A program made the position numbers and the translations under genes. A stretch of DNA of 64,000 nt from Balanoglossus misakiensis (taxonomy: Eukaryota > Hemichordata). Location of the stretch: the NCBI GenBank assembly GCA_040954595.2, contig CM082576.2, positions 2,108,001-2,172,000 of the forward strand, written 5' to 3'. Of this stretch, positions 11,841 through 26,800 are shown one piece after another (the stretch's first letter is position 1; each line of letters starts with the position of its first letter). Under the pieces are notes generated by a model. That model had not been told where the DNA came from, made no database searches, and saw nothing but the letters and a program-made list of their open reading frames with translations.

Positions 11841-14800
11841 ATGTCTGAACCACTTGTGCCGGTAAGTTCTGCTGAAACATTATCTTTTATTATTTTTTTC
11901 TTCTGAAAATTCAGACTGATGAAAACCTGCCTTTTCACACTGTTCCGTATTCCGTTCTCTTCCGTTTTACGTTAGTCGTCAGACTGACCATTGTTTATTA
12001 CATTGTCTGGCTGTTATAATTACCCCTTCTGTGACAGCCGAGATCTTGATCAATCGGACATACCTCTGCGATGTGTCAGACATAACAGGAAACAAAACTA
12101 AGGGGAAAAAATGTTAATTTCATAAAATTGTAGTTTGTACTATCTGAGTGTACACATCAGTATTTGGCATTTGTCAAGACGTGACTTACATACATCATGA
12201 TTTTTTTTATGACAAACACAACAGATGGCATGTGTCTAAATTTCAGTTTGTAGTAAGATAATCATGAGTGGGTGGAGCAGCAGGGAATCTCTACATAGTC
12301 TTGGGAACATTATTAGTTTTACAAATGAATCCCATCAATGGGCATCAGGTCAGTCTTTCTTGAGGGACTCTGGTTCAAGTCACCTTCTTGAGGACTGTGT
12401 GCAGTTTCCTAGGTTACCACTCATTGTTTAAGTGGTTTCAGTTCCATAAATCTTGCCATGTGTCTGGTTAGACTAGGAAAACCTGGCATCCGTTCAGATT
12501 CGGGGAACTACAATGAAGCATTAACCCACTTTTTAATTTATTGTTTCATATTGTCATGGCGGATCTGAAAAAATCACTTTAAATATGACTTTATACCAAA
12601 ATTGCATTTGCCATAACCTAAGCTTTATCAAGAATCAGACTCATTTTGCCTGCAAATATTTAATCAGGAAAGCATGCATGAACATGAAGTGTCCTCAAAG
12701 GTAATTTCACATTGTAAATGTTGACCATCCTGGGAGCATTCACCCCACGGGTATTAAATGAAAATAAATGTGAACTTTTTATTAGCTTAATAGTGTTTGA
12801 GATCTTCACAGATCAAATACAGACAAGTTGACAGAAGGCAAGTTGGTTGCTAGGTAACTCACTCAGAAAATATCAGCAAGAATATTTTCTGATGTCAGAA
12901 GACTGGGCTGTAGATTAGCAATTCCGACTTTGAACTTGTTTAAAGGCAGTTAACTTAATTTTATATAATTTCTAGAGTACACAAATGGCTTTGGCAATTA
13001 TATTACCGGGTACAGTTAGTACATCTTCGTCCATTAATCACTGAAATGAAAGGATAACTTGCTTTAGAATTTATGTAACTGATATCATTCTTGAAACCAG
13101 GATAATTGAAACTGAGCATTTCCTCTTACTGACTTTTATTTTTACAATGATAAATTTTCATAATGATCCAATACCAGTGATACCAATGTGAAAGTACTTC
13201 CATTATTTTTGTAACGGGAGAAGTGATGTCTTTTGTCCAGATCATAACTGATATGGTTTATTCAGTTTTTCTGTTTGCTGGGGACAGCTGCAGAAATACT
13301 GACATCTTCACTTTGTTGCTGTCTGTCCATTAATCCCGGCTTCACTGGGTCTTTTGTGAGGCTTCATAAATCACATGCTGCTACAGGGAGAAATTTTACC
13401 CTGACATGCTCAGAAAAGATGGCCTTAGCAGCGCAGTTGGATATATGTGTCACACAACTTGATAGACAGCTAGTGTGTGTGTGGTTCATTGAACAGACTA
13501 TGCTGTTCCATGCCTTAGATAACTCACTGCATTGCCCTACATCGTGAGCCCTGGCCTGAAGTATACATTTACATTAATTAAAAACAAGGTGTTAGAATTT
13601 GTGTGTCATTGCATCATAGGCAGTATTGTATTGTATATTGTTCTGTTCATGGTTGGTACACAATGGTTTTATTTGGTATTTATGATGTTCTTGTGTATAT
13701 TGCTGTGTAGTTTTCACCCTTGTGTAAATGACGAAGTTGGTGTTATCGTGTGAAAATATTGTTAAGTAACTTCTCTATACAGCATTATGGGAAAACCGAG
13801 TATTTCTTTATTTGCACACAAATCAATGTATTTGGGTTTGAGCCGACACCCACCCATGGGACACCCAAAAGGTATTAAGACATTCCAATCACAATGATCC
13901 ATTGCCAGACCTGCAAAGAGGATTAAAATTCAGTCAATAATAACAAAGGCTTTGTGATATGTAGCTGTCCCAGATATCTCAATAATTGATGATAATTCCT
14001 TGCCAAGATGTGATACTGAAGGTAACTACATTGACAATCCAATTTAAGGAAACAATAGTCCAGCAAACAAGTGAAGAATCTTCAACTGCTAATCACCTTA
14101 TTTTTGCATCAGGGATCAGAAAACACTCCCCTTTTTTCACCCTTGGTTGGCTATGACAATTTGATGGCGGAAATACGTCTCATACTGTTTTCCATTCTCA
14201 TAATTCTTGGCTTTATCAAAAGGGCTGATATGAAGTCAGGGAAGTAAACATTTGAGTTTCCTAGTTATCAATGAGATTAGACTGTCAATGGTCATTTCGT
14301 GTATTTTTGATTAGCAGCACTGCTAAAAGTCGATAATAGTGCTAGAAGCTGGCTGGCACAAGCTTGTACCCCACCTACACCACTCCTGACTGCATGCAAA
14401 TTACATTTCTGCCAGTGTGAGATTATAAAAATATTGTACATGTAGACCAATTTAAAACAGATAAAGTCCCTGCTTAATGAACATCCATCTTGATTTGACA
14501 CAGATTTAAAAAATGTAACTATCTACAAATTTAGCCAACACTCCCCGAGCTTCTTTAATTTGGGGGAAGGTGCCAAATTTAAAACTTTTTTATTCTCGCA
14601 TGTTACAATTAAAGTTGCATAGTGAACTTTGGACACACCAAGTTTTTCTTAACAGATGCAATTACAAGGTTTATGTGGGCATAAAATGGTGAATAAAAGT
14701 TGCATCTTATATACTGGGGGTTAATATGATACCTTTAATTCACAGATAAAAAATATGGTATCTTTTACAATATCTCATTGAAATTGAGCCACTCATTGAC

Positions 14801-17800
14801 TGGGGTTACAGTCAGTTTGTAAGTTAATTGCACTTGTGTGGCTTCCTTCAGTCTGTAGCCTTGAATTCCATTGTGCTGTTCCAGGGAAAATAATTGTAAA
14901 GCATTGGTAATTTTTATAAAATGAACACACGGACATTCAGGCGGAAACGCAAACAGAATAGCCATAGCTGTTCCAACATCTGACAACAACTTTCCAAAGA
15001 CGTTTATGGCTCACAGTTCACAAAAGAAGACAGGGAACACATTGGCACATGCAAGGTGGAATTCCATACCATAGTGAGGTCATGCATTGTGTACACAGAG
15101 TCATGGAATGAGGGAGGGAAAATACCATTGATGTCACACTGCTATGACATGGTGTACATTGTGTAGCTGTGATTTGTAGTGAAATTGACCTCTTCATGCA
15201 TGACTACCGCCCAACAAGCCTGAACTCTATATATTAAAATGCAAAAATAACAAACCACTCTTGCTCTACACGGGAGATTTTTACAGTTAAAGTCTATTAC
15301 ATGGCACAGTGTCTGGGTTAGGCTTGGGAGATGGGAGGCTAATTGGACAGAGTTCTTTTGCTTATAATTAATTAATGGTGATTTACTGGGATTTTTGTTT
15401 TAGACAACATTGGTAGTCATCAAGACTACGGAATATTACTAGTGATGTCAATGATCTGAGGGAGTTCCCTGATTTGATGTAATGTAAGAAACTTACATGT
15501 AGATGACAGTTAAAACTTGTACTGAGACACACAGCTATCTTGGCCTTTTTGCCACTGTTTGAAGTCCAGAAGAATGAAGAACAAAATCTGCCAGGAATTT
15601 CATGTCATGTATCTGAGAAATGTTATTGTTCAAAAGATGTGACAACAAGACAATAACGGGGTCAGTCTGGAGTGTCTGTCTAATGGAATTTGGCATGTGA
15701 GAATGAAATGTGTAGCTTTGTTTATTTTCATGTCACATTTTCAAATTAACATAGTTGATATTGTTTATGTTAATATGTCCTTATGGCCAGCATCGTGCCA
15801 CAAGCTGTAAATTGTAGGAGTAGAGACAAATGCAAACACTTCTGGGATGGAAACAATACATCTCATTACATGTACTACAAAAGAGACCAGAACCATAACA
15901 AAGGATTACAAGTACATTGAATAGTGGAATTGCCATGGATTACAAATGAAGTCTGTCTCAATATACAATACATTCCAGGGAATCAATACAAAATAACAGA
16001 ACACTACTGGTTAGTGCCACCATGAATAGTGAAATGTTTCTGATTAGTCATAAAATGAGCATTTTTTCCTGCTTGGGAGTACCAGTAATCCTAGTAGATT
16101 ATGAAACGTCACTAATTTGGTAGCATGATTATGAAATTTGGTATTGCCTTATACACTGTTTGTATGAGTCATGGGGAATCAATGTATGAATTATAGCCCT
16201 AACTATGAATCCACATCACCTGCAGCCAGGGATATTTTTCTCTGCGCACGTGATGTGAATAATGAAGGCGGGATTGATTTGAGCGTGAGTCGTCAATGAG
16301 ATGTTTGAATTAATGCAAAGCCCTGCATGTTCACTTGGACATATGTCTGACATTAAGCAAAAGAATGTACTTGTACATCGTGTCAGAGTCAATACCAGTA
16401 ATGATTTGTGCAATGTCCGAGCTCTCAGCGTTGAGGTCACTCTGACTTCATTACAGCCTCATTAGTCAGGGTATTCATTTTAGGAGAGGCAGGTGGCCAC
16501 ATCGCTTTGGTTTCATGGGGTATCTCTTCTTACAAATGATTGACAGCTATCATGGGTTTGATGGGAAAATGATCACAACATGATAGACCACATGGATTGC
16601 ACTGTCATGTACATGTGCTTAGCTGAGCTATACCTACCGATCTGTGAGTGTCAGATATTATGCGAACCACAGAACATGTACATTTGACATTTATATGAGG
16701 AATATGTAATGCATATTTTATCATTGATCATTCTGGTCTGATATGTTATGCAGGCATCTGTAACTATTAATACTTCATACTGTTATTAAAGAATGACATT
16801 TATTTTCATTCAGAGAGAACACGATTCAATATAAATGTGCTATTTATACATAGCTATATACAGCTACAGTATACATATGCAGATATCATCTTTGAAATGC
16901 TTCAAGTTTGGTAAGTAATAAAATGCCGCAAACTGGCATTATCTCAGCTACATTCCATGCCCCCACAGTTGGCAGTGTATAAAAAGAAAGACAATTGTCT
17001 TGTGGGTGATTCTGTCAGATTCCATCAGCCATATAATAACAGTACAAAAACAATAGGCAATTGTTTCTGGTGCCAACTCGTGAAAGTGATGTGTGAATAC
17101 AACCCTTTCACCATCATGGTTTGGTCCAAATCCATTGTTTTCTAAGGTAAAGTTGGACCTCTACAGAGGGAAACTGGGGTGAATGGGTTGAATCATATTG
17201 TCATGGAGGTTATAGAATGTTGATTGAATAAAACTGTTCACAGTTACCGCCCAATCTTGTCATCGGTGTTATGTAACAGGGCAAGGGATGTCTGCCTTTT
17301 ATATGGAAATATTTCTAATTGTAGTATGAACAATGATGGAGGTCATTACTTCACACTGGATCCATAAAGCTTCCCTCAAAGGGCCAGAAATAGTTCGGAA
17401 ACAATCCAAGATACCCTGGTATGTCAGACTGTCAAGATGTGCTTAAAAGTTTAATGAACGGAGAGTTCTGAATAAACAGTGGACAGGTAAAGTACCTGAC
17501 AATGTCAAGAAGCTTTTGAACTGTATAATTGGCCGTTTGTCAGCCAGGAATTGACAGTTTCTGTTACTGTGTTCAGCTGTAGAACCGTGTGACAGTGAGT
17601 GATTACTTATTAGTCCCTACTTGCATCAAGGAGATGTGAATACTACAAGTTCTGTTAGTACAGATACTCCATCCATAATAATCCTGCAGAAATGCCAAGT
17701 ATAGACCGAGTGTGGTGGCACTCATGCCAGATGTTTGGTTAATGAAGGTTAGAAAGACAGTTTTGACCTTACTAAAACCATTTTACATTGACTTTCGTTG

Positions 17801-20800
17801 AGTGAAGTGCTACTAAAGCAGAAACGAATACACAAAACTACATTAAAATTTCTCAAAGTTTCACCCCCATGCCATTTTGCATTCTTTTGTGAAATGAAGG
17901 GGGAATGAATTACAGTAAACAAGGCCAGTGTAAGCTGCCTGGAACTGGTGCATACACGTATGTTTGGATAGTTTCAATTTTTAGGTGTAGAGCCTTGTGC
18001 GACTATTGAAATTGTTTTGAATTTTACCTGGCCTGCTGTCTCTAATGGCAGATCTTTTGATAGGAGAGGCAAAGCAACACATTTTTAATTTCTTAATGCA
18101 GAAGTAATTAAAAAGTAATTTTCCTCTCCTATTGTTGTAATTTTACCAAGGGAGGGTAAACTATTGACTCTTTCAACATCATTTTATGAGCATTTCCCGT
18201 CATAAAGGTGGATCTTGTCTCCCAAATGACCATAAAATTCACCAAAGATGGTCACAGGGAGGCCATATGCCAGATATACAACATTTTAAAATGGCTGTAA
18301 TTTATAGGCTTTGCTAGCGGCCATTCCCATGACAGCATTACCGGTTACCCTGAAGGCAAAGGTTACACAGGAGATCATGTTCGGCAAAATGTGTTTGCAC
18401 TTCAAACTTTGGTGGTAATTATATACTTTTATGCATTTGAACTTCAAATACATGGCGGTCAGTTTCCCAGGCAAGTCATTTATGCAGGAAGTGTACTACC
18501 AATATCTTGGTCGGTTCCCTGTATTTCCAAATCATTGGTATTTCATTTAATATTTGTGTATTTTCATGTAATGGATGTGAAATAAAGGTACAGTTCAATT
18601 TACAAGGACTGGGTCAGTTTATCCTGATACAAACATGCCATTCAGTCTGGACACCTAGAATTTCACAGTAATTGCGTGGACCCCATGGATGATACTAGCC
18701 TATTACTGTTAGAACCAGCTTTAAACATGTATTTAGACAAAGCACTGATAGATCTACAACAAATCAATGTGTCACAGCAGCATTCCTTTGTGTTACTTAA
18801 CATTCCATGAGTCATTGTCTTTACCCCAATAACAATCACGGCATTGCAACTTGGAATAAATCTGACGTCAAACTTGTTTGATATTGATCAGTGTAATTTT
18901 TTCAGTATTAAACACTGATGAAGCACACACCCAAAAGTATGAGTAATATCAGTCCCATCACTGTGTGTTGTGTACTTGATTTTCAATAATTAAGAAATAA
19001 TTCAAGTGTTAGTCAACCTTATCAATATTTGATGATGGCTCGAGTCAAAGAAGCACGAGAACCCACTCCACTGGACAAGCCACGACATCTGTTGTCTTGT
19101 TCAGTTCAAGACACAGCCCCTGGAAGTGTGCCAGTTTTTATGGGGAGGGAGTAAAAGTATCACACAGTGTAGCACATAGTTACTGTACATGTTAATTCAG
19201 AAAGGCACCGGTTGACACTCTAAACCCATGCACGTGTAAGATCCAGTAAGCCTACACTGTGGTTTCCACCCTGTAGTGTTGAAAACAACCGTATAGGATG
19301 AACAAAATACTTGGTGTAGAGTGAACCAGACACTTGCCACACAAACTGTTCATTGTCACATTGCGTTGAATGGCAGATGCAGAACCAGTCATTGGTTCGT
19401 TCCTGTGTTTGTTATATTTTATGAATCATATCTGTGTGTGTTTGTCTGGAGTCTGGTGAAAAATCTCTAATCCAGTGATCAAGTGTGATAACATCAAAAT
19501 CACATTGCTATGTCAAGTACCACATTGTCACCTCATCAACCCATCATTCCTATCCACAAGGTGTGTTGTCAGTCCCGCAGAAAGGTAATCCCTAGAGTAT
19601 AAACATTCTTGATCATTTTTGCCAGTTGATTATTTCTTAAACCACACCCACTGTTGATACAAGATGGAAGAGTATCCAACAGCATATGAGGTACCTGTGT
19701 CTGTGATATTTGACACTCCCAGACTTCATTCAACTGCTGAGTTGTTGTTCTTTTTTTCAAATTGCTGATTGACATTGTGTGCTTCGTCTTGTTTAATATT
19801 CCCAGATGATACTGAAGGTTTACCTTAGCAACAGTAACGACACAGGGGTTGATGTGCCCATCACACCGGAGACGACCTGCAGAGATGTGATAGAATGCTG
19901 CAGACAACCTGGTGAGGAACAGTGCCACCTGGCTGAACTGTGGAGAGGCTGTGGTAGGTTGGAGAATTCATATTACCAGCACGTGTCATGCCGCATTCAC
20001 AGTGCAAAAGGTGCAAGTGGAGAATGTTGGCATTTCAACATGTTTTAATCTGTGTTACAACAGAGCAGATAAAAACCGTGCTCTGTCATACGCTTGTACA
20101 CATTTTGCTGTGTCAAATTACTCACCATGATTTATTCATGTAATAGTGAGCTGCCGCATTATGTCTGATTCCACTGAAAGCAATTTCAGCTTTGACTGTT
20201 GTATCTTATGTTATTAGGTGTCAGCTATCCACACTACAAATCCCCTTCACAACTCACTACAAAACCAAAGCACATGTCTCCCTGGCCATTGATATTTAGC
20301 ACTAAGTACTTGGGCTGCAACCACAGTCTTTTGTGACTTTGTGTTTTTGCTGTATTTATCGAACATTACTGAAAAATTCACCCCCAATTACCTACTATGT
20401 GTGCAGGGTACATATCTAAAGTGAAAGCTATGAGCAGTCAAGCTGAACACAGGCACACACACTCTCTCTCCGTCTCTCACAAACTACAACAGTTTTTTAT
20501 GCCCTCAAGTGTAGTGTGTTCACTCAGTTGAAAAAGTGAAGAGTTACAGGGTATTCTATTTGGCACTATAAATGGCCTATAAAAATCCTAACAGATGATT
20601 TATTATGGGAAAGTTCTGGCCAACTCATCATTTCACTCCTGTAACAAGAAAGAATTGTTTACAAGCAGATTACAAGCCAAATTCATTTTGATTTGCAGGT
20701 AATTTTCCAAGCGACCAACCCCAACCAATCGTGTTTTGATTAATTGGTGATTTTAATTAAAATTTACCAGTAGGTTTTTGCTATTTCCCCAAGGAGCAAA

Positions 20801-23800
20801 GTTATTTATCCAGTGAATCTCCTGTTTCAATTCTATTTTAATGAACAACAAACTCGTTCCAAGAAAACATTCAATAAACTGCATGGCTGGAGGTAACAGA
20901 AAGCCAAAGGTTTGAAAACACAGGAGGGTGTTTATCAGATTCAAATGAGTTATTTTCTTTCTACTTTTCTTCCTACCGTCCTGTTTTGACGACACACGCA
21001 TACAGAGCGACCAATCGGTGATGAGGAGAAACCGTATGAGATTTTACAGCAGTGGGGAATACACCGAGAAGAAGTGAAGTTTTTCCTTCGACACGAGAAC
21101 GCTGTACCTCTGGGGAATGTGAATCCAGGTATGTTGGGACATTTGGTTGGTCTTTTCATTGAAGTGCTACGTCTGTACAATACAAGCTTTTGCTCTTCTG
21201 TTCACATTCCGGCACACAACTCAGTCTGTGTGTGCTTTTACTGGAAAGTCACTCACTTGGAAAAGATTTTAACCTCCGGAGTGCTAATGCGTAAACAAAA
21301 ATTCAGAGATTTTTGCTGTTATCTCAGGTTACCCAAATTGGGTGTTTTATCAGATCGTGTTATGCATTTAACTGAACCAGGATCTCAGCAATTATGCTGA
21401 ATATCAATATTTTGGTTATGCAATGCTTCACGGTAATAACCTGAGGTCATCCAACAATTGGTCTGCGCCCCTCATGAATATTAAAGTTGTGTGTTTTGGC
21501 GTTCGAAGTATGCAACAACATCCTCAAGGAGTCTTTTAAAAGCAAATAAGAACAAATTCTTCCTGGTAAAACTGAAGCATTAGGATCTGATGCCCATGTA
21601 GAGGTAGGACGCAGACGATTGTCGAGTTTTATACTGTCTTATCTGTGGAGTCCTTGTGCCTGGGAAACCTGATTTTCATTAATTTCATGTGAGTTTCATT
21701 AATTTCATGTTGATTATTTCATCTATTTGCCCTGTCACCTGCTGTTTGGAAACATTCCTGAGTTTAATAGACCAGTGAAGTCTTTTCCCTTAGCAACGCT
21801 ATTCATTATTGTGGCTGGGATAATGAACTCAGTGTCTGTATACGATACTTCCTGTGGTTGGAGTTGGTGGCATTCGTGAGTCACTATGGTGCATGAAGCA
21901 CTTCCTCGTGGTGCCACAACAATCGGCTCACTGTTTTCAACCCACAATATACTCGCCAACAAAAAAGGGGTCAGAGGGGAGTAGAAGAAAAGATACTTAG
22001 CGTCGCTAATGCTCTGTTCATGTTTTGTGACCGCTCGCAGTACACACGATGATTGAGGCGTATACATGTACTCACATGTGCATACACACACGCAGACACA
22101 TACACAGACACACAGCTACACACCTGTTGTGTTGTGCTCACAGTATTGCTTTTACAATAAAGCCATTGCGTTTCAACACTATAAGTAAGATTTCAGTATG
22201 AAACTCCCTCCCCCCCCCCAACTGACCTCACGGCAACCTTCCAACCCTCCTTCCATCCCATCTGTCCAATGTTGCTCTCATGTCACTCGTCATCCACGCA
22301 AATATCCATGTGATTGTCTGGATGATGGATCACTCAATACAACATGTGATGATAGGGTGTAGAGTAGCAGTAAAGTACACACAGCACAAGACTGACAATA
22401 AATACAAGTCATGGTTCCCTATCCTGGATGTAAATTTGAACAGCCAGGTGAACAGCGACATTGGATAGCCAGAGGGGGTCAATCTCCTGATGTGAATGGA
22501 CTTGTTTACCAAATACGGAATACCCATGTCCAAGCATGTGTGGAGCTGGCAACTAGCTCTCAATTACCCTTTGCACGATCAGCAGTCTGTCCCCCTCCTC
22601 CTCCTTTTGCCTCCTTCCCTGTTTGGTGATGAATTTTTGAAGGAATTTGGTATTTTAACAACAGATTTTGTGAGGCTCTAGAGAAGCTGTTTTGTATTTC
22701 AGTTGTAGTGGTATTTTGTTCCTGTTGGAACCTTGTAGCTTTTGTTGCCAGTTTAGTTGTGTCTAGGGAGCCCAGGAAGGTCACCATCTCTTGTGGTTTT
22801 ATTGTACAATAAATTGGGATATTGACTTTGAACTCTGGATTCATCACACTGTACACAGTTGCAGGGTTAGACAATTACCTGATCATTGTCCATATTCTTT
22901 TGTGTTGAATTTATCGTGTTTTTGTATAGATGTGAGTGTGGAATGCTTTTAGCAGAGGTTTACATTGTGAAAATGAAGAAAAAAAGTAAGATTGTTTGCC
23001 TACGCTCAATCTGACTCTAATGTAAACAAGTCTGAATGGATGTTTTGTATGCACGTCTTGTGCTACGTTTTTTCTCCCTGTGTTGATCTCTGAGCAGAAA
23101 AAGAGCCAATCATCTAAAAGCTGTAAAAGGTATGAATCAATAGGTCCCCTCTGCTGCTGGGGTCACTTTCAACAAAAGAGAGAAGGAAGGTCACAAGAGA
23201 TCAACCAACATCAGTGACCAGCCCAACCCAGCAGCTTTTAAACCCTGCTCTGAACGAAAGAAGGTTTCTGTCAGGCCATCAGCCATCTCTGTGTAGGACC
23301 AATTAAAATGGTACAGCGCCATCACAGTTCAGATACAGAAATGAAATGTTGGACTGTGGATCTTGGCACACTTGTTCATGACGATGAGAAAATCAGCATA
23401 AAAAATCAAAACCATATCAAATGATTCTGAACTGACTGTTGAGTTGTTTCATAGAGACTATCCTGGCAAATTCCAGGGTGTTATTACGGTGTGTTGTTCC
23501 ACATGAGGTAGTAGAGGCGGCTGTCTTTGTTGCTGTTTAATCAATTTAAATTAGAGTCGACCACCGCACTGCTGGTGCTAATTGGAATCCATTTAGTCGG
23601 AAGAATTCTGATTTGAAAAGCCATTGAGCAACAAACAACTAAACGGTTTTGTATATATTGTGCGATTAGTTGTTTTAAAACTGTCAAGGATTCACACGCT
23701 GAAGAGAAAAACAAAAGGCTTCCAACTATAGAAGGTACAAAATGTACATGTATGGTACAGACAAAAAAAGCTGTGTTCTGCATAACAGTTACACTAGTCT

Positions 23801-26800
23801 AAAATCCACCTTTGCCTTTGAACACAACTAATCGTCTTGATTTTGAAAACCTTTCAAAGGCACTCACCTCGTCAAGATACAGATTTTGATGCAGAACTTT
23901 TTTTGTGTACTTTGCAGGACGACGAAACAAGAAAAGAAACGGTGTCAACGAAATTGATGAGACTGAAGATTTGAGGGTAAGTACTTTGTTTTAATTGTAT
24001 GAATGGTGTAGAACCCTGAGACATGAATGCTATGCAGGTCTAAATGTCACTTGCCCGTATTCTTCTTTGCTTTGCATGGTCGATTCTGGGCAGTTCAAAT
24101 TTGGACAAGTGTCTTTATTTATAGGTAAAAGTTCGGACGGGTTCCAAAAGATGCAGATGTCACCCTTGTTTGCAGGAAATGAAGTTATGGCACTGTTAAA
24201 TACCCACTACTGCAATACCCCCAGGCTTTTGATAGTAACACATGACTGCATGGGAAATATCCAACAGCTGTTTTTAGTTCCGCTTTGTGTGTTCATCATT
24301 TCCATCCCTCACTGCACTCTCAAGGTTTTCGGCAGTCTCTGATTCATTAAAGATAACCACTGTCAGAATTTCAAAGTTTGGTGAACTTACTAAAACTTGT
24401 GCTTGAATCAGTTGTACATTCGCCACAGAGATTGCACTTACTAGTAATTTAATTTTTTTGATACCGGGATACTTCGCATTGATCAGATTCTATCATGTAC
24501 AGTTGTTTATTGTATAGTATTTATTTCATCCCAGTGATGTTCTGTGTCTGTTTTGAACAGTGTATTCACTGTGTGACTTTGGTGGCAGTGTGGAATACAG
24601 CTTTTCACACTCGACCACATGGCTGGGCATCCAGGGAGACTAGACACGCCAACCTCAAATGGGCCGCAGCTCTAAAGAATTTCTACTCCTAGTTGATGTT
24701 CACTTGCTTGTCTAACTTTTCCACAAAAAAATCAGAGAGTTTTAGGGCCACACAGAGAACAACAAGAATGGAAAGTTTTAACGAGGATATCAATGCATGA
24801 AGGATATGTCACCAGTGAAATGAAAGGAGGGCTCCCCAATTTTTCCTTGGTAGATGGGCTTCTTTATTTTGTATATTACGAGCACCTGGGGACATCTGTT
24901 TGGCTTTCCATTTATTGTGAAATGCTGCAGTAAGTCTGTATTTGCAGATACTTAATTCAGAAGTCAATAAGGGTATTAGTCATTTAACATCCCTATATAA
25001 TATCAAAATATTGGATGCTACTCCAATAATCCGTATAATTATTTAAATTGGTCCCGAGACACCTATTAGAAGGTCCAACTTTGTTACTATTTGAAAAGAC
25101 CATTGAGAGATAACCATGGCCAATATTGTTCATGTAGAACATCAATTCTAAAGATTAAATCTCTTTGATTAATCTGTTTTATATTTTGGTAATTCCAATT
25201 CAGTGGCTTTTGTGGAAGAGACAAAAAAAATGTAAACAAGAGATTGTCCCTAAACAGAAGATTCAGTGTCGCAGAGAAAGATTCTTTTGTGGCGTAATAA
25301 GTTGATGTCTTCAGAGGCTTATCTCTCAAGACCATCAAACCTGGTCTTTTGAAAACCAACAATACGAAGATGAAAAAGAAATCGAGAAAGGCAGTGATTT
25401 GTATCAAAGTAACATTATCATGCAGGACAGTGTGTTTCTATTCTTCTGGCGCCAGACCAAGAAAATGTACGATACCAAACGAATGTCGTAATTGTTGGTT
25501 TAATTCATTGTCATTCTAATTTCTGCAAAGATCTGTGACAAGTGTGTGGATTTGTTTTTTGGCCTATCGACCAATTGCTGGCTGTTTGCACTGGTATTGA
25601 CTGCCCCCTGAAAGTTTGAAGCAGAGTTTCACATTCTATGGTATAGTCGCTATGCCGGACACGTACATTGTGCGAGGGATTTACAAGTAGTACTCCATCA
25701 GTGAATTGAAGTGCAGCCAATGAGTTTCCCGATTCATCACAGGTAAAAAAAAATCTCTTTTTACCGTGAAAGTAATTAGTGCTGCTATTTGCTGCGCCTG
25801 TTTGGCATTTCTTTGGGGGGTTTTAATTCCTGAGGAAAATATGTTTGAAATCAATGACAATGGGATTTAGCGAGTTCCTGCGTCAGGTGTTTGACTCTCA
25901 AGAGTGGCCATCTGGTTCTTTGTGTTTTTTAAAGCAGGATACCGCGCAATGGCATGTTTTTCTTCCTTGGATGTCGGATCGGTCAATCGGCATTTGTGTC
26001 AGCCAGTTGATCTTTCTGTGGGTGTTTGTTTGCTGTCAGCCAAGAGTTTAAAGAGATTTAATGTGTCATTTCTTTCTAAAACTGAAGTGACCTCCCCAAT
26101 GTATTTGGGGTTGTTTCTGCTTTGGGCCGTTAGGACATGTTCGGTTTTACTATTTATTGAGCGGCAGTCAATTCAGGGAAAGAACACTCAAAGTGGCTTT
26201 TCAGCCTGTCCGCTGTGTCAACATTGGTAGCCTTTACTCTTCTATCCAGTCATTGACCCTCACTGTTTACATATTAATTATTCAGCTGGCCTTTGTGCAC
26301 TCGCTCGCCCATCATCGAGTGACACTGCGTCTACCACTCCATTTTCTTGCCTGCCCCAATCATGTCCTGTCCGAAACCCTCATGAGACGTCAGGGGTGTA
26401 GGATTTTCGGCAGTCCCTCTGTCTATCTCGTGAAACGTGAAATAGCCATTTGATTGTCATACTGGACAGGGAGACACAGCAAACATGGATTACTTCAGCA
26501 TTCGTGACTGGGTAAGTTCGGGACACCTTGTATTCAATTAATGGCATTCCACCGTGGTTGGTAATAGAGTACCTGCCCTTCACACTCTGCTAGAAGCCTT
26601 ACCACTGAGATGAAAAGTGGAGGGAAACTGTCACTGAGACTGTACCACGTCTGGAAAAAAACACTCTGAGAAAAATTCTCAAGGTTACATAAGCTAAGTT
26701 ATGGTTGTTTCGGAAATATGCTGGTAGCATGTTCTTACTACATATCGCAGCTTATGATGTTTTGAGCGTGTGTCTATTATAGGTCATATAAGGTGGCTGT

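Noticed and set aside
21672-21711. Tandem duplication of about 20 bases (TTTCATTAATTTCATGT)
   Set aside because: A simple local duplication in an intron; no sign of function.
25040-25090. Possible fifth copy of the small inverted-repeat element (GGTCCAACTTTGTTAC)
   Set aside because: Only about 12 bases agree with the core and the ends are absent; chance is likely.
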